Part shown: one piece after another, positions 25,545 to 35,446 of the stretch
Numbering within the stretch: the first letter of the stretch is position 1
Layout of the letters: every line of letters begins with the position of its first letter
NCBI RefSeq assembly: GCF_001429605.1
Contig: NZ_LMSS01000002.1
Coordinates: 228,618-292,617, forward strand
DNA length: 64,000 nucleotides
From: Phycicoccus sp. Soil802
GTDB lineage: Bacteria; Actinomycetota; Actinomycetes; Actinomycetales; Dermatophilaceae
Direction: 5' to 3'
Notes under the pieces: model-generated
The model's input: the letters and a program-made list of their open reading frames with translations, nothing else
Databases searched by the model: none
Told to the model about the DNA's origin: nothing
Program-made: the position numbers and the translations under genes

Positions 25545-27194
25545 TCAACGGGGGGCGGCGGTCACGCGTTCCCGGCTCTGCTCCAGGTCCGGTCCGCAGG
25601 CGCGGGCCGGGGCGGCCGCACCGGTCGCGCCGGCCTCGGCCGCCGGCACCGTCGCGGCGGGTGCTGCGCCCTCGATCCGCGAGCCGTTGATGAGGGTCAC
25701 GTCGTCATAGGCCGGACGCCCCTCGATGACGTTGCGGAACTGGTAGCGGGTCAGCGACGCCAGGCGGCAGTCGGTCCCGAAGGTGGCGATGTCGAAGGCC
25801 GACGGCTGGCCGGTGAGCTCGCCGACGTCGCCCTTGGTCCCGTTCGCGGAGCCCGTGCCGTCACTCGCGATGAAGTGGCTGAACGGGCCGCCCCCGGTGA
25901 AGGTGCCCACGCCGATCCGTGAGCCCTGGAGCTGGCTGGCGTGCAGGTGCCCGTTCACGCGGATGCCCGCGCGCGCCACGTCCTCGGCCGCGGCCGGCTC
26001 GTGCGAGGCGACGATGTCGGGCACCGGCTCGTCGGCCATCGTCGCGTTGTACCGGGCCGCGGCCGGCTTCTGCTTGGCGGCGTTGTTCGTGTTGTCGTCG
26101 CCGAACCAGCGGGGGTCGTTGAAACCGGCGATGCGCAGGCCGTGGATGCTCTCGACCACGTAGGTCTCGTCGTCCGGCTCGAGCAGCACCACGTTGCGGA
26201 CGGCCGCGAGCCGGTCGAGCAGCTCCCGGTCGACGTCGGAGCGCCCGTCGTGGTTGCCCTTGACGAAGAGGTACGGAACGCCGAGGGAGGCGATGCCCTG
26301 GAAGAGACCGGCGGCGTCGGCCTCGGTGGCGCTGCCGAAGTTGACCAGGTCGCCCGAGTCGATGACCGCGTCGATCCGCTCCTGCTGGACGATCGTCTTC
26401 ATCAGCGCGTACTGGTTGGCCCCGTGGATGTCCGAGACGAGGAGGATCCGCGCGGCGACCGGTTGGTCCAGGGCTTGCGGCGCGTACTTGTCCTGGAGCG
26501 CCGCGGACAGGGCCAGGAGGTTCTTGAGGTAGGGCGTCACCTGCTCGGCGCGGGTCTCGACGCCCTCCAGCAGGTCGGCGTTGCGCTGCACCGTGCCGAG
26601 GATGCCGGTCGTGCTGAAGCTGTCCAGCCGCTCCGGCTGGTAGGACAGCCCGATCACGCCGAACGTCGCGACGCACGAGGCGACCCACACCGAGGCGACC
26701 ACGGCGGTCCACCGCAGGTCGGGGCGCCGCCGGCGCCACGCGGCATACCCGCCGAGGCAGAGGAGGGCGACGACGAGGGCGCCGGCCGCGAACCGCCAGG
26801 CGAGGGCGATCACGCCGCCGCGCGCCGCGCGCTCGAGCTCGAGCGGGCCCGGCTGGAGGGACTGCACCGAGATGTTGGGGCGGGCGAGCAGGTCGGTGAT
26901 GCGCTCCTTCACGTGGACCTGGGCCACCACCCCGGGGGCCGGCACGGGACCACCGAAGTCGAGCTTGATGTCGCCGAAGATCGTGGGGCTCTGGATCTTG
27001 GAGATGTCACCCGGGTCGAGTGAGAGCCGCAGGTCTGCCCCGTAGTTGAGCGTGTCCGCAGGGCTCGGGAAGAGCGTGGTCGCGGCCACGCCGCCGCTGT
27101 TGCAGGCGACGAAGAGCAGCACCAGCGCGCCGAACCGCAGCAGCCACCGGGACGCACGCCTCCAGCGACGTGGGCTCTCCGGGGGCGTGCTCAC
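25545..27194 (-). CDS. Membrane-anchored metallophosphoesterase
   Basis: A 549-residue protein with an N-terminal membrane helix (WLLRFGALVLLFVACNSGG), an extracytoplasmic segment, two further helices near residues 130-200, then a calcineurin-like phosphoesterase domain. Metal ligands are visible as LVSDIHG, IDSGDLVNFG, FVKGNHDGRSD, IVASHEP and VNGHLHASQL. These match the five blocks of the Metallophos fold. The C-terminal tail is Ala-rich. Substrate unknown. It is divergent from the HAD gene 47 bases away. Confidence 0.82.
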   Translation of the reverse strand: MSTPPESPRRWRRASRWLLRFGALVLLFVACNSGGVAATTLFPSPADTLNYGADLRLSLDPGDISKIQSPTIFGDIKLDFGGPVPAPGVVAQVHVKERITDLLARPNISVQSLQPGPLELERAARGGVIALAWRFAAGALVVALLCLGGYAAWRRRRPDLRWTAVVASVWVASCVATFGVIGLSYQPERLDSFSTTGILGTVQRNADLLEGVETRAEQVTPYLKNLLALSAALQDKYAPQALDQPVAARILLVSDIHGANQYALMKTIVQQERIDAVIDSGDLVNFGSATEADAAGLFQGIASLGVPYLFVKGNHDGRSDVDRELLDRLAAVRNVVLLEPDDETYVVESIHGLRIAGFNDPRWFGDDNTNNAAKQKPAAARYNATMADEPVPDIVASHEPAAAEDVARAGIRVNGHLHASQLQGSRIGVGTFTGGGPFSHFIASDGTGSANGTKGDVGELTGQPSAFDIATFGTDCRLASLTRYQFRNVIEGRPAYDDVTLINGSRIEGAAPAATVPAAEAGATGAAAPARACGPDLEQSRERVTAAPR

Positions 27195-27241
27195 CGGTCC
27201 ACCGTAACCGGCCGCCGTCGGCGCCTCCTAGGCTGGCGGGT

Positions 27242-27910
27242 ATGCCGCGACGCCTGGGGACGCTGGAAGGCCGCACCTTCGCGGCGGTGCTGTTCGACAT
27301 GGACGGGACGCTGATCGACTCGATCCCGACGGTCGTCCGGTCGTGGCTGCGGTGGGCGCAGGAGGAAGGTGTCGACCCGCACGACCTGGCGGGTTTCCAC
27401 GGGGTGCCGGCGCGCGGGGTCATCTCGGCGCTGCTGCCGCCGGAGCGCGTCGAGTCGGCGTTCGAGCGGATCGAGGCGATCGAGATCGCCGACACCGAGG
27501 GCATCACCGTCCTGCCCGGCACCCTCGACGCGCTCGCCGTCTTGACCGGTGACCCGGAGCTCTGCGCCATCGCGACCTCGTGCACCCGACCGCTTGCCGA
27601 CGCGCGTCTGGTCGCCACCGCACTCCCGGCGCCACGGGTGGTCGTCACCGCCAGCGACGTGGCGGAGGGCAAGCCGCACCCCGACCCGTTCCTGCTGGCC
27701 GCCGCCCGGCTCGGGGTCGACCCCACCGACTGCCTGGTCGTCGAGGACGCCCCGGGCGGACTCGAGGCGGCCCGCGCGGCGGGGTGCTCGACCCTGGCCG
27801 TCACGACGACGACCGTCGCCGCCGACCTGCTCGCCGACGCCGTGGTCGGCACCCTCGCGGACGTGCGGTTCACCGTCGAGGCGGGTCGGGTCGCGCTCAC
27901 CGCCCGGTAG
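27242..27910 (+). CDS. HAD-family sugar phosphatase
   Basis: A 222-residue HAD hydrolase. Motif I is LFDMDGTLIDS, motif II ATSCTR, motif III KPHPDPFLL and motif IV VVEDAPGGLEAA. The small helical cap fits beta-phosphoglucomutase/sugar-phosphatase relatives such as YfbT or DOG-type enzymes. ATG at 27242 (MPRRLG) is chosen; earlier in-frame starts would overlap the divergent phosphoesterase gene. Confidence 0.83.
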   Translation: MPRRLGTLEGRTFAAVLFDMDGTLIDSIPTVVRSWLRWAQEEGVDPHDLAGFHGVPARGVISALLPPERVESAFERIEAIEIADTEGITVLPGTLDALAVLTGDPELCAIATSCTRPLADARLVATALPAPRVVVTASDVAEGKPHPDPFLLAAARLGVDPTDCLVVEDAPGGLEAARAAGCSTLAVTTTTVAADLLADAVVGTLADVRFTVEAGRVALTAR

Positions 27911-27960
27911 CCCACGGCTCGGGCCGGCCCCCGGACGGGACCACCCGGCATACCGCCGTG

Positions 27961-27989
27961 TTATCCATTGCCAAAGGTGAGGTTATAGT
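27961..27989 (+). promoter_or_regulatory. Promoter of the amino-acid transporter operon
   Basis: TTATCC (27961-27966), a 17-base spacer and TATAGT (27984-27989) fit a sigma-70-type promoter with a good -10 and weak -35. The stretch is AT-rich amid high-GC sequence. The binding-protein start lies 55 bases after the -10. Confidence 0.55.
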
Positions 27990-28044
27990 CGGACGCATTG
28001 CCCTCCGCCGACGCGACCGCGTCGCCCTCCCCAAGGAACCTCCC

Positions 28045-28839
28045 ATGCGCACCCGCTTGTCCTTCGTCGCCGTCCTGCTCGCTGCCACCACCGCACTCGC
28101 GGCGTGTGGCGGTGGCTCGTCCAGCCCCGAGACCGACCTCGCCCGCGTCAAGGAGGCAGGGGTCCTCAAGATCGGCACCGAGGGCACGTACTCGCCGTTC
28201 AGCTACCACGACCCGACGAACAACCAGCTCACCGGCTACGACGTCGAGGTCGCCAAGGCCGTGGCGGCCAAGCTCGGGGTCAAGGCGGAGTTCGTCGAGA
28301 CGCCGTGGGACGCCATCTTCGCGGGCCTCACCTCGAAGCGCTTCGACGTCATCGCCAACCAGGTGACCCGCAACAGCGAGCGCGAGGGCCTCTACGGGCT
28401 CAGCTCGACCTACACGGTCTCCGAGGGCGTCATCGCCACCCGCGCCGACGACTCCTCGATCACCGCGCTGGCCGATCTCAAGGGCAAGAAGACGGCCCAG
28501 AGCCTCACCTCCAACTGGGCGCAGGTCGCCAAGGACGCGGGCGCCAAGGTCGAGGGCGTGGAGGGCTTCACCCAGGCCGTCACCCTCGTGAAGCAGAAGC
28601 GCGTCGACGCCACCGTCAACGACAACCTGGCCGTCCTCGAGTACCAGAAGTCCACCGGCGACACCTCGATCAAGATCGCTGCCGAGACCGGTGAGACCTC
28701 CGAGCAGGTCGTCGCCACTCGCAAGGACTCCGACCTCGTCGCCGCGATCAACACGGCCCTCGCCGAGCTGCAGGAGGACGGCACGCTGAAGAAGATCTCG
28801 GAGAAGTACTTCAGCACCGACGTCTCCGTGAAGCAGTAG
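28045..28839 (+). CDS. Polar amino-acid ABC transporter, substrate-binding lipoprotein
   Basis: A 264-residue SBP_bac_3 family protein, exported and lipid-anchored at the lipobox LAACGGG. It shows VLKIGTEGTYSPFSYHD, LTGYDVEVAKAVAAKLG, PWDAIFAGLTSKRFDVIANQVT and the ligand Arg region. This matches cystine/glutamine/lysine-type binding proteins (FliY/GlnH class); specificity is not certain. ATG at 28045 follows AAGGAACC. The permease starts 7 bases after its stop. Confidence 0.87.
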   Translation: MRTRLSFVAVLLAATTALAACGGGSSSPETDLARVKEAGVLKIGTEGTYSPFSYHDPTNNQLTGYDVEVAKAVAAKLGVKAEFVETPWDAIFAGLTSKRFDVIANQVTRNSEREGLYGLSSTYTVSEGVIATRADDSSITALADLKGKKTAQSLTSNWAQVAKDAGAKVEGVEGFTQAVTLVKQKRVDATVNDNLAVLEYQKSTGDTSIKIAAETGETSEQVVATRKDSDLVAAINTALAELQEDGTLKKISEKYFSTDVSVKQ

Positions 28840-28846
28840 TCCGGCG

Positions 28847-29515
28847 GTGGACGGACAGACCCTCACCCTGGTCGGGGACAGCCTCTGGCCACTGCTCAAG
28901 GCGTTGGTGCTCGGGACCATCCCGCTCACCGCGGCGAGCTTCGTCATCGGCCTGGCGATCGCCCTCGTCGTGGCGCTGATGCGGCTGTCCCCGCTGCGCG
29001 TGGTGTCTGGCGTCGCCCGCGTCTACATCTCGATCATCCGGGGGACGCCGCTGCTACTGCAGCTGTTCCTCATCTACTACGGCCTGCCCTCGGTGGGGAT
29101 CCGGTTCGATCCCTTCCCCGCCGCCATCATCGCGTTGTCCCTCAACGTCGGTGGGTATGCCGCGGAGGTGATCCGGGCGGCGATCCTGTCGGTCCCCAAG
29201 GGCCAGTGGGAGGCCGCCTCGACGATCGGGATGGGTTACACCACCACCCTGCGCAAGGTCGTCCTCCCCCAGGCCACCCGCAACGCCATCCCGCCGCTGT
29301 CCAACACGCTGATCTCGCTGGTCAAGGACACCTCGCTGGCGTCCGCGGTCCAGGTCGGAGAGCTGCTGCGGAAGGCGCAGGAGGTCGCGGCGCCGACGTT
29401 CCAGTTCTTCGAGCTCTACGCGGTGGCAGCCGCCTATTACTGGGTCGTCTGTCATCTCCTGTCGCTGGTGCAGAACCGGCTCGAGAAGCGAGAGAACAGG
29501 TACGTGGCGCGATGA
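28847..29515 (+). CDS. Amino-acid ABC transporter permease (HisM/GlnP type)
   Basis: A 222-residue polar amino-acid permease with about five helices. The family blocks [51 protein letters not shown] and [27 protein letters not shown] are all present. GTG at 28847 follows TCCGGCGG. It overlaps the ATPase gene by ATGA. Confidence 0.88.
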   Translation: MDGQTLTLVGDSLWPLLKALVLGTIPLTAASFVIGLAIALVVALMRLSPLRVVSGVARVYISIIRGTPLLLQLFLIYYGLPSVGIRFDPFPAAIIALSLNVGGYAAEVIRAAILSVPKGQWEAASTIGMGYTTTLRKVVLPQATRNAIPPLSNTLISLVKDTSLASAVQVGELLRKAQEVAAPTFQFFELYAVAAAYYWVVCHLLSLVQNRLEKRENRYVAR

Positions 29516-30309
29516 CCGACTCCCTGGGGTACACCCCGACCTCGCAGGACCCTGCGGAGGGTGCGCTGGTGTCCGTGCGCGGCCTGGCCAAGGCGTTCGG
29601 CGACAACCAAGTGCTCCGCTCGATCGACTTCGAGGTGCACGCCGGCTCGGTCACGGTGCTGATCGGACCGTCGGGCTCCGGCAAGACGACGGTGCTGCGC
29701 TCGCTCAACGCCCTCGAGCGACCGGACGCCGGGCAGGTGCGGATCGGGCATGTCGACGTCGACTTCTCCGGGCCGGTGGCCAAGGACGACCTGGTCCGGC
29801 TGCGCGCCCAGAGCGGCATGGTGTTCCAGGCCCACAACCTGTTCCCGCACATGACCGTCCTCCAGAACGTCACGGTGGGCCCGGTCGTCGTGCAGGAGCG
29901 CCCGGAGGCGGAGGTGGAGCGCGAGGCCCGCGCGTTGCTCGAGGCCGTGGGCCTGGCGGAGAAGGCCGACGCCTACCCGTTCCAGCTGTCCGGCGGCCAA
30001 CAGCAGCGGGTCGGGATCGCCCGGGCCCTGGCGATTCGGCCGCAGCTCATGCTCTTCGACGAGCCGACCTCGGCCCTCGACCCCGAGCTGGTGGGTGAGG
30101 TGCTCGCGACGATGAAGGACCTCGCCACCCAGGGCTGGACCATGGTCGTGGTGACCCACGAGATCCGCTTCGCCCAGCAGGTCGCCGACCAGGTGCTCTT
30201 CATGGACGGCGGCGTCATCGTGGAGCGGGGCACCCCGGCCGAGGTGCTCTCCCAGCCCAAGACCGAGCGGGCCCGCCAGTTCCTGCAACGGATCCTGGAC
30301 CCGTTGTAA
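29512..30309 (+). CDS. Amino-acid ABC transporter ATP-binding protein
   Basis: A 265-residue GlnQ/TcyN-type ATPase. Walker [11 protein letters not shown]-loop [17 protein letters not shown], signature [15 protein letters not shown], Walker [16 protein letters not shown] and H-loop VTHE are complete. The start overlaps the permease stop. With the two preceding genes it forms a full importer of a polar amino acid. Confidence 0.9.
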   Translation: MTDSLGYTPTSQDPAEGALVSVRGLAKAFGDNQVLRSIDFEVHAGSVTVLIGPSGSGKTTVLRSLNALERPDAGQVRIGHVDVDFSGPVAKDDLVRLRAQSGMVFQAHNLFPHMTVLQNVTVGPVVVQERPEAEVEREARALLEAVGLAEKADAYPFQLSGGQQQRVGIARALAIRPQLMLFDEPTSALDPELVGEVLATMKDLATQGWTMVVVTHEIRFAQQVADQVLFMDGGVIVERGTPAEVLSQPKTERARQFLQRILDPL

Positions 30310-30348
30310 CCGGCCCGTGGCGGCCGTCGGGGGCCGTAGGGTGCGGTC

Positions 30349-32004
30349 ATGGACGCTGACGTCATCGTGGTCGGAGCCGGCCTGGCCGGACTCGTCGCTG
30401 CCGCCGAGCTGGCCGACGCCGGACGCCGGGTGGTAGTGGTCGACCAGGAGAGTGCCGCCAACCTCGGCGGGCAGGCGCACTGGTCGTTTGGCGGGCTGTT
30501 CCTGGTCGACAGCCCGGAGCAGCGGCGGATGGGCATCAAGGACACCGTCGACCTCGCCTGGCAGGACTGGCAGGGCTCGGCCGGGTTCGACCGGCTCGAG
30601 GACGAGGACAAGTGGGGCTCGCAGTGGGCGCGCGCCTACGTCGACTTCGCGGCCGGCGAGAAGCGGGCCTGGCTGCACCAGCAGGGGATGCGGTTCTTCC
30701 CGGTCGTCGGGTGGGCCGAGCGGGGTGACGGGTCCGCCTCGGGCCACGGCAACTCCGTGCCGCGGTTCCACATCGTCTGGGGCACCGGTCCCGGGGTGCT
30801 GGCGCCGTTCCTGCGTCGCGTGCAGGAGCACGTCGCGGCCGGGCTGGTGGAGCTGCGGCACCGCCACCAGGTCGACGAGCTGGTCACCAGCGACGGCGCC
30901 GTCACCGGCGTGCGCGGGACGCTGCTGGCCGACGACGAGGCGTCGCGGGGCCGGCCGACCAGCCGCGATGCCGTGGGCGAGTTCGAGCTGACCGCGCAGG
31001 CCGTCATCGTCACCAGCGGCGGCATCGGCGCCAACCACGACCTGGTCCGCGCCAACTGGCCGGCGCGACTGGGCCCGCCGCCGGAGCACATGCTCACCGG
31101 GGTGCCGGCCCACGTCGACGGCCGGATGCTGGCCATCACCGAGGCCGCGGGTGGGCGCTTGGTCAACCGCGACCGGATGTGGCACTACGTCGAGGGCATC
31201 GAGAACTGGGACCCGATCTGGCCGTCCCACGCGATCCGCATCCTGCCCGGGCCGAGCTCTTTGTGGTTCGACGGCAACGGCGACCGGCTCCCACCGCCGC
31301 TGTTCCCGGGTTTCGACACCCTCGGCACGCTGGCCCACCTGCGCCAGACCGGGCACGACCACAGCTGGTTCATCCTGACCACCAAGATCATCGGCAAGGA
31401 GTTCGCGCTCTCCGGGTCGGAGCAGAACCCCGACCTGACCGGGAAGTCGGTCAAGGACGTGCTGGGTCGCGCGCGGGCCGACATGCCCGCCCCGGTGCGG
31501 GCGTTCCTCGACAAGGGAGCCGACTTCGTCTCGGCCGGCACCCTGCGCGAGCTGGTCGACAAGATGAACGCCCTGACCCCCGATGCCCCCCTCGACCTCG
31601 CCCACATCGAACGGCAGGTCGTCGAGCGCGACCGCCAGATCGACAACGACTTCAGCAAGGACGCCCAGGTCACCGCGGTCCGTGGGGCGCGGAACTACCG
31701 TGGCGACAAGCTGATCCGCACGGCCACCCCGCACCACATCCTCGACCCCAAGGCCGGACCGCTCATCGCGGTACGCCTCAACATTCTCACCCGCAAGACC
31801 CTCGGCGGGCTGGAGACCGACCTCTCGTCGCGCGTCCTGTCCGCGTCGGGTGAGCCGGTGCCCGGCCTGTATGCCGCGGGCGAGGTGGCCGGGTTCGGCG
31901 GCGGTGGGATGCACGGCTACCGCGCGCTGGAGGGCACCTTCCTCGGCGGCTGCATCTTCTCGGGCCGCTCCGCCGGACGGGCCGCCGCGGCAGCAACCGC
32001 CTGA
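30349..32004 (+). CDS. FAD-dependent dehydrogenase (KSTD/fumarate-reductase-like)
   Basis: A 551-residue FAD_binding_2 protein. The Rossmann motif VIVVGAGLAGLVAAAELADAGRRVVVVDQE starts at residue 4, followed by NLGGQAHWSFGGLFLVDSPEQ. The C-terminal AGEVAGFGGGGMHGYRALEGTFLGGCIFSGR closes the FAD site. These features match the 'FAD-binding dehydrogenase' group related to 3-ketosteroid Delta1-dehydrogenase and fumarate reductase. The substrate cannot be read from the sequence. It is a single gene ending at a strong hairpin. Confidence 0.8.
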   Translation: MDADVIVVGAGLAGLVAAAELADAGRRVVVVDQESAANLGGQAHWSFGGLFLVDSPEQRRMGIKDTVDLAWQDWQGSAGFDRLEDEDKWGSQWARAYVDFAAGEKRAWLHQQGMRFFPVVGWAERGDGSASGHGNSVPRFHIVWGTGPGVLAPFLRRVQEHVAAGLVELRHRHQVDELVTSDGAVTGVRGTLLADDEASRGRPTSRDAVGEFELTAQAVIVTSGGIGANHDLVRANWPARLGPPPEHMLTGVPAHVDGRMLAITEAAGGRLVNRDRMWHYVEGIENWDPIWPSHAIRILPGPSSLWFDGNGDRLPPPLFPGFDTLGTLAHLRQTGHDHSWFILTTKIIGKEFALSGSEQNPDLTGKSVKDVLGRARADMPAPVRAFLDKGADFVSAGTLRELVDKMNALTPDAPLDLAHIERQVVERDRQIDNDFSKDAQVTAVRGARNYRGDKLIRTATPHHILDPKAGPLIAVRLNILTRKTLGGLETDLSSRVLSASGEPVPGLYAAGEVAGFGGGGMHGYRALEGTFLGGCIFSGRSAGRAAAAATA

Positions 32005-32031
32005 CCCGGCATACCCCGGGTCCCCGCCGGG

Positions 32032-32073
32032 TCGATGTGAACACGCCGGTCATCACCGGCGTGTTTACATCGA
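32032..32073 (+). terminator. Terminator hairpin after the FAD dehydrogenase
   Basis: Arms 32032-32050 (TCGATGTGAACACGCCGGT) and 32055-32073 pair with one mismatch around the loop CATC. It starts 28 bases past the stop codon. Length and a short loop make it a strong terminator candidate; the outer ends are TCGA, without a U-tract. Confidence 0.75.
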
Positions 32074-32157
32074 ACCGGGGGAGGTGGTCGGGGTCGTGGC
32101 GCGTGACCCCAGGGCCGCCGGCTCGTTGACGGGGTAGACCCGCACCCTGGAGGACCC

Positions 32158-33600
32158 ATGCGCCGCACCGCATCCCTTGTCCCTGCACGCCTCGCCGCCG
32201 GCCTCGCCGTCGCCCTGACCGCCGGCCTGCTCGGCGCAGGGGGTGCCCAGGCGCACGGTGACCGCAAGGACGACGCGCACCGGGCCACGGAGAAGCGGGC
32301 TGCCTATGCAGGCGGCACCTCGGTGCCGCTGGTCAACAGCCCGAACACCCAGCTCGCCGCGAACTTCCCCGAGACGGCCGGCATCTCCGGGTGCTTCCTC
32401 AAGACCGCACCGTTGTTCGTGATGTCCTCGCTGGACTCGCTGAGCGTCTTCGACGTCAGTGACCCCGTGGCGCCGAAGCTCGTGGGCACCCTGCCCAACC
32501 TCGTCTTCGAGAACGAGGCGATCAACTGTGGGGAGCGCAAGACCAGGACCGGCACGAAGCGGTTCGCGCTCATCGGGGTCGACACCTATGACGTATCGGC
32601 CGACATCCAGCACACCGCCTCCGCACTGGGTGGCAAGGAGCTCATCGTCGTCGACGTGACCGACCCCACCACGCCGCGGCTCCAGTCCAGCGCCACCGCA
32701 TCGACCAGCACCCACACCGTGGCCTGCGTGGACGACCGCGACTGCCGTTACGCCTACTCGGCGGGTGGCCGGACGAACTTCTCGCTGATGGACCTCGACA
32801 ACCTCGATGCTCCCCACGAGGTCGACGCCGACTCGGCCCTCGCCGGGGTGCAGCCGTTCGCCTCACCCTCGGGCGGCCACAAGTGGAACTTCGACCGGGC
32901 CGGCTTCGCCACGCACACGGGCTACAACGGCTCCTCCGTCTTCGACGTGCGTGACCCGGTGCACCCGCGCCTGGTCACCACCACCGGCCTCGCGGGCCGC
33001 GGGTTCGAGGCCGACGGCGTCACGAAGAACGGCTACAACGACTTCATCCACCACAACTCCTACCGCCCGAACGCCGAGGCCTTCATCGCCGACGCGGCGC
33101 CGAGCCTGGCGAACGGCAACGTCCTGCTCGTGACCGAAGAGGACTACGAGCAGGTCGACTGCTCGAAGGCCGGCTCGTTCCAGACCTGGTGGGTCAAGCG
33201 CCTGGACGGTACCCCGGACGCGATCGTGCCGCTGGACAAGGTGGAGGTGGCCGACCTCGGCTCCTTCCCGTTGCCGGTCGGCGGTTTCTGCTCGGCGCAC
33301 TGGTTCGACTTCCACCCGTCCGGCATCGTCACCGTGGGCTTCTACGGTGGCGGTACGCAGCTCGTCGACGTGCGCGACCCCCGCGACATCAAGCCGTACG
33401 GTCACGCTGTCTGGGGCGCCTCGGAGGTGTGGGACTCCTACTGGGTGCCGGACTACAACGAGCGGGACGTGCGGACCGACCGCAAGACGAACATCGCGTA
33501 CTCGGTCGACCTGGTCCGTGGTCTGGACGTCTACACCGTCGACCTTCCGGGACAGACGTCCGGGCCCGCGTCCGCCCTGCCGCACGGGCTGGTCCCCTGA
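32158..33600 (+). CDS. Secreted LVIVD-repeat beta-propeller protein
   Basis: A 480-residue exported protein. The signal peptide is Ala/Leu-rich and ends near GGAQA-HGDR. The mature part has repeated blades with the LVIVD consensus: SLSVFDVSDPVAPKLVGTL, LIVVDVTDPTTPRLQSS, SSVFDVRDPVHPRLVTT and TQLVDVRDPRDIKPYG. A beta-propeller surface protein is expected. HWFDFHPSGIVTVGFYGGG is a typical segment of this actinobacterial group. Enzymatic activity is unknown. It converges on the DUF885 gene, nine bases apart. Confidence 0.75.
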   Translation: MRRTASLVPARLAAGLAVALTAGLLGAGGAQAHGDRKDDAHRATEKRAAYAGGTSVPLVNSPNTQLAANFPETAGISGCFLKTAPLFVMSSLDSLSVFDVSDPVAPKLVGTLPNLVFENEAINCGERKTRTGTKRFALIGVDTYDVSADIQHTASALGGKELIVVDVTDPTTPRLQSSATASTSTHTVACVDDRDCRYAYSAGGRTNFSLMDLDNLDAPHEVDADSALAGVQPFASPSGGHKWNFDRAGFATHTGYNGSSVFDVRDPVHPRLVTTTGLAGRGFEADGVTKNGYNDFIHHNSYRPNAEAFIADAAPSLANGNVLLVTEEDYEQVDCSKAGSFQTWWVKRLDGTPDAIVPLDKVEVADLGSFPLPVGGFCSAHWFDFHPSGIVTVGFYGGGTQLVDVRDPRDIKPYGHAVWGASEVWDSYWVPDYNERDVRTDRKTNIAYSVDLVRGLDVYTVDLPGQTSGPASALPHGLVP

Positions 33601-33609
33601 CCCACCCGG

Positions 33610-35262
33610 TCAGGGGAGACGGTCGCGGACGATGCCGTCGAGCACTCCGAGCGGCACGCTGCCGCCGTCGAGCACGGCGTCGTGGAACGCCTTGATGTCG
33701 AAGGCGTCGCCCTGGCGCTCCTGGGCCTCGCGGCGGATGCGCAGGATCTCGAGCCGACCGATCATGTAGCCGCAGGCCTGGCCGGGCAGCACGGCATACC
33801 GGTTGACCTCGCTCGTGACGTTGGCCGTCGACATCGGGGAGTTGGCGACCATGTAGTCGATCGCCTGCTGGCGGCTCCAGCCCAGGGCGTGCAGTCCCGT
33901 GTCGACGACGAGCCGGCAGGCGCGCACCGAGTCCATGGTCAGCATGCCGAGCCGGGTCAGCGGCGTGGAGTAGAGCCCCATCTCGTCGGCCAGTCGCTCC
34001 GTGTAGAGACCCCAGCCCTCGGCGTAGGCGTTGAAGACGGTGTGCCGGCGCAGGGCCGGCAGGTCGGTGAGCTCGGCCGCGATGGCGAGCTGCAGGTGGT
34101 GGCCCGGGATGCCCTCGTGGTAGCTGAGCGCCTCGATCTCGACCCGACCCCAGGCGGATGGGTCGGAGGTGTTGACGTAGAAGACACCGCCACGGGAGCC
34201 GTCGTCCGACGGCGGGTAGTAGAAGCCGAGCGCGCCATGGGTGGTGGTCTTGATGGCGCAGTCGGCCGCGGGCAGCCGGTTGAACCAGGCCGGCATCTCG
34301 GCCCGCGCCCGGGCGAACGCGGTCTCGCAGTCGGCGAGGATCTCGGCTGCGTCGTGGTGGCGCAGGGCCGGGTCGGTGCGCAGTCGGTCGTAGATCGCCG
34401 GGACGTCGGACGTGCCGAGGACCTCGCCACCGAGGGCCGAGTACTCGTCCTCGAGGGAGGCGATCTGTTGCAGCCCCAGGTCGTGGATCTCCTGCGCGCC
34501 CAGCGTCGTGGTGGTGTTGGCGGCCAGGGCGCGCGCGTAGGTCTGCTCACCGTCGGGGAGCCAGACCAGCCCGCACTTCTCGTCTGGTCGGGTGTGGGCC
34601 GCCACCTCGTCGGCCAGGACGTCGCGGTACTCCTGCAGGCCCGGGCGGACCTGGTGCTCGATGGCGTCGGTCAGCCGAGCCCGCCACGCATCGACGTCGA
34701 CGTCGGCGGGCAGGTCGGCCGTCCTGAGCAGTGGGTCCTCGGACAGTGGCGTGGCCAGCCAGGCGTCGAGCTGCGGGATCGTCTCGGCCACGGCGAAGGC
34801 GGCCGGGGCGCGCCCGGAGGCGACCCCCTCGCGGTGCCGCTGGGCGGCGTCGCGCAGGTACTGGCCCATGCCGTGGAACTTGCTCACCATCGCCTCGGCG
34901 ACGTCGGCGTTGGGGATGGCGAGGTTCGCGACGGTCAGCGGGAGGTCGACCTGCGGGCCGAAGACCGGGTTGACCGCGAACTCGGCGGTGCGGCTCTCCG
35001 CGGTGTCGGCCGCGCTGGTGGCCTGGAAGGCGACGACGTCGCGAGTGGCGCGGTCCTGCAGGCTGAGCCCGTCGTCCGGGATCGCGGCAGCCCGGGCGGC
35101 GAACTCGCGCGAGGCGGCGATGAGGTCGTCCTCCGCGGCCCGGCTCGCGTCGTCGAACCGGTCGGCGAACCGGTAGTCACCCACCATGTGCGCCCAGCTC
35201 GGGCTCGTCCGCATCCAGTGGTCGTGGTAGTCGTCAGCCAGCTGTCGCACGTCGTCCGTCAT
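33610..35262 (-). CDS. DUF885 family zinc-dependent protein (putative carboxypeptidase)
   Basis: A 550-residue DUF885 (PF05960) protein. The gluzincin-like motif YHEGIPGHHLQLA (about residue 381) supplies HExxxHH-type ligands, and NAYAEGWGLYTERLADEMG supplies the distal Glu. GFYYPPSDDGSRGGVFYVNTSDPS is a family hallmark. There is no signal peptide, so a cytoplasmic peptidase is likely (inference). ATG at 35262 (MTDDVRQLADDYHDHWM) gives the conserved N-terminus; the open frame further upstream runs into the tRNA fragment region and is not coding. This is the last chromosomal gene before the island. Confidence 0.82.
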   Translation of the reverse strand: MTDDVRQLADDYHDHWMRTSPSWAHMVGDYRFADRFDDASRAAEDDLIAASREFAARAAAIPDDGLSLQDRATRDVVAFQATSAADTAESRTAEFAVNPVFGPQVDLPLTVANLAIPNADVAEAMVSKFHGMGQYLRDAAQRHREGVASGRAPAAFAVAETIPQLDAWLATPLSEDPLLRTADLPADVDVDAWRARLTDAIEHQVRPGLQEYRDVLADEVAAHTRPDEKCGLVWLPDGEQTYARALAANTTTTLGAQEIHDLGLQQIASLEDEYSALGGEVLGTSDVPAIYDRLRTDPALRHHDAAEILADCETAFARARAEMPAWFNRLPAADCAIKTTTHGALGFYYPPSDDGSRGGVFYVNTSDPSAWGRVEIEALSYHEGIPGHHLQLAIAAELTDLPALRRHTVFNAYAEGWGLYTERLADEMGLYSTPLTRLGMLTMDSVRACRLVVDTGLHALGWSRQQAIDYMVANSPMSTANVTSEVNRYAVLPGQACGYMIGRLEILRIRREAQERQGDAFDIKAFHDAVLDGGSVPLGVLDGIVRDRLP

Positions 35263-35446
35263 GCCCCGAACGTACCGGCCTGCCCCTCCTCCACGCGCGG
35301 TCGGCGCCCGACTTCGGCGAACGCCGCAGCGGTGACCTGGTGCGGACCTTGATGGAGGACCCGGACCGCGCGTCGTTCGCGGCCCGCCGAGCTGGGGCTC
35401 GATCCCCGGGGTGGTCTCGCCGTCGCGGCGTTCTTGCTGCCGTGCG

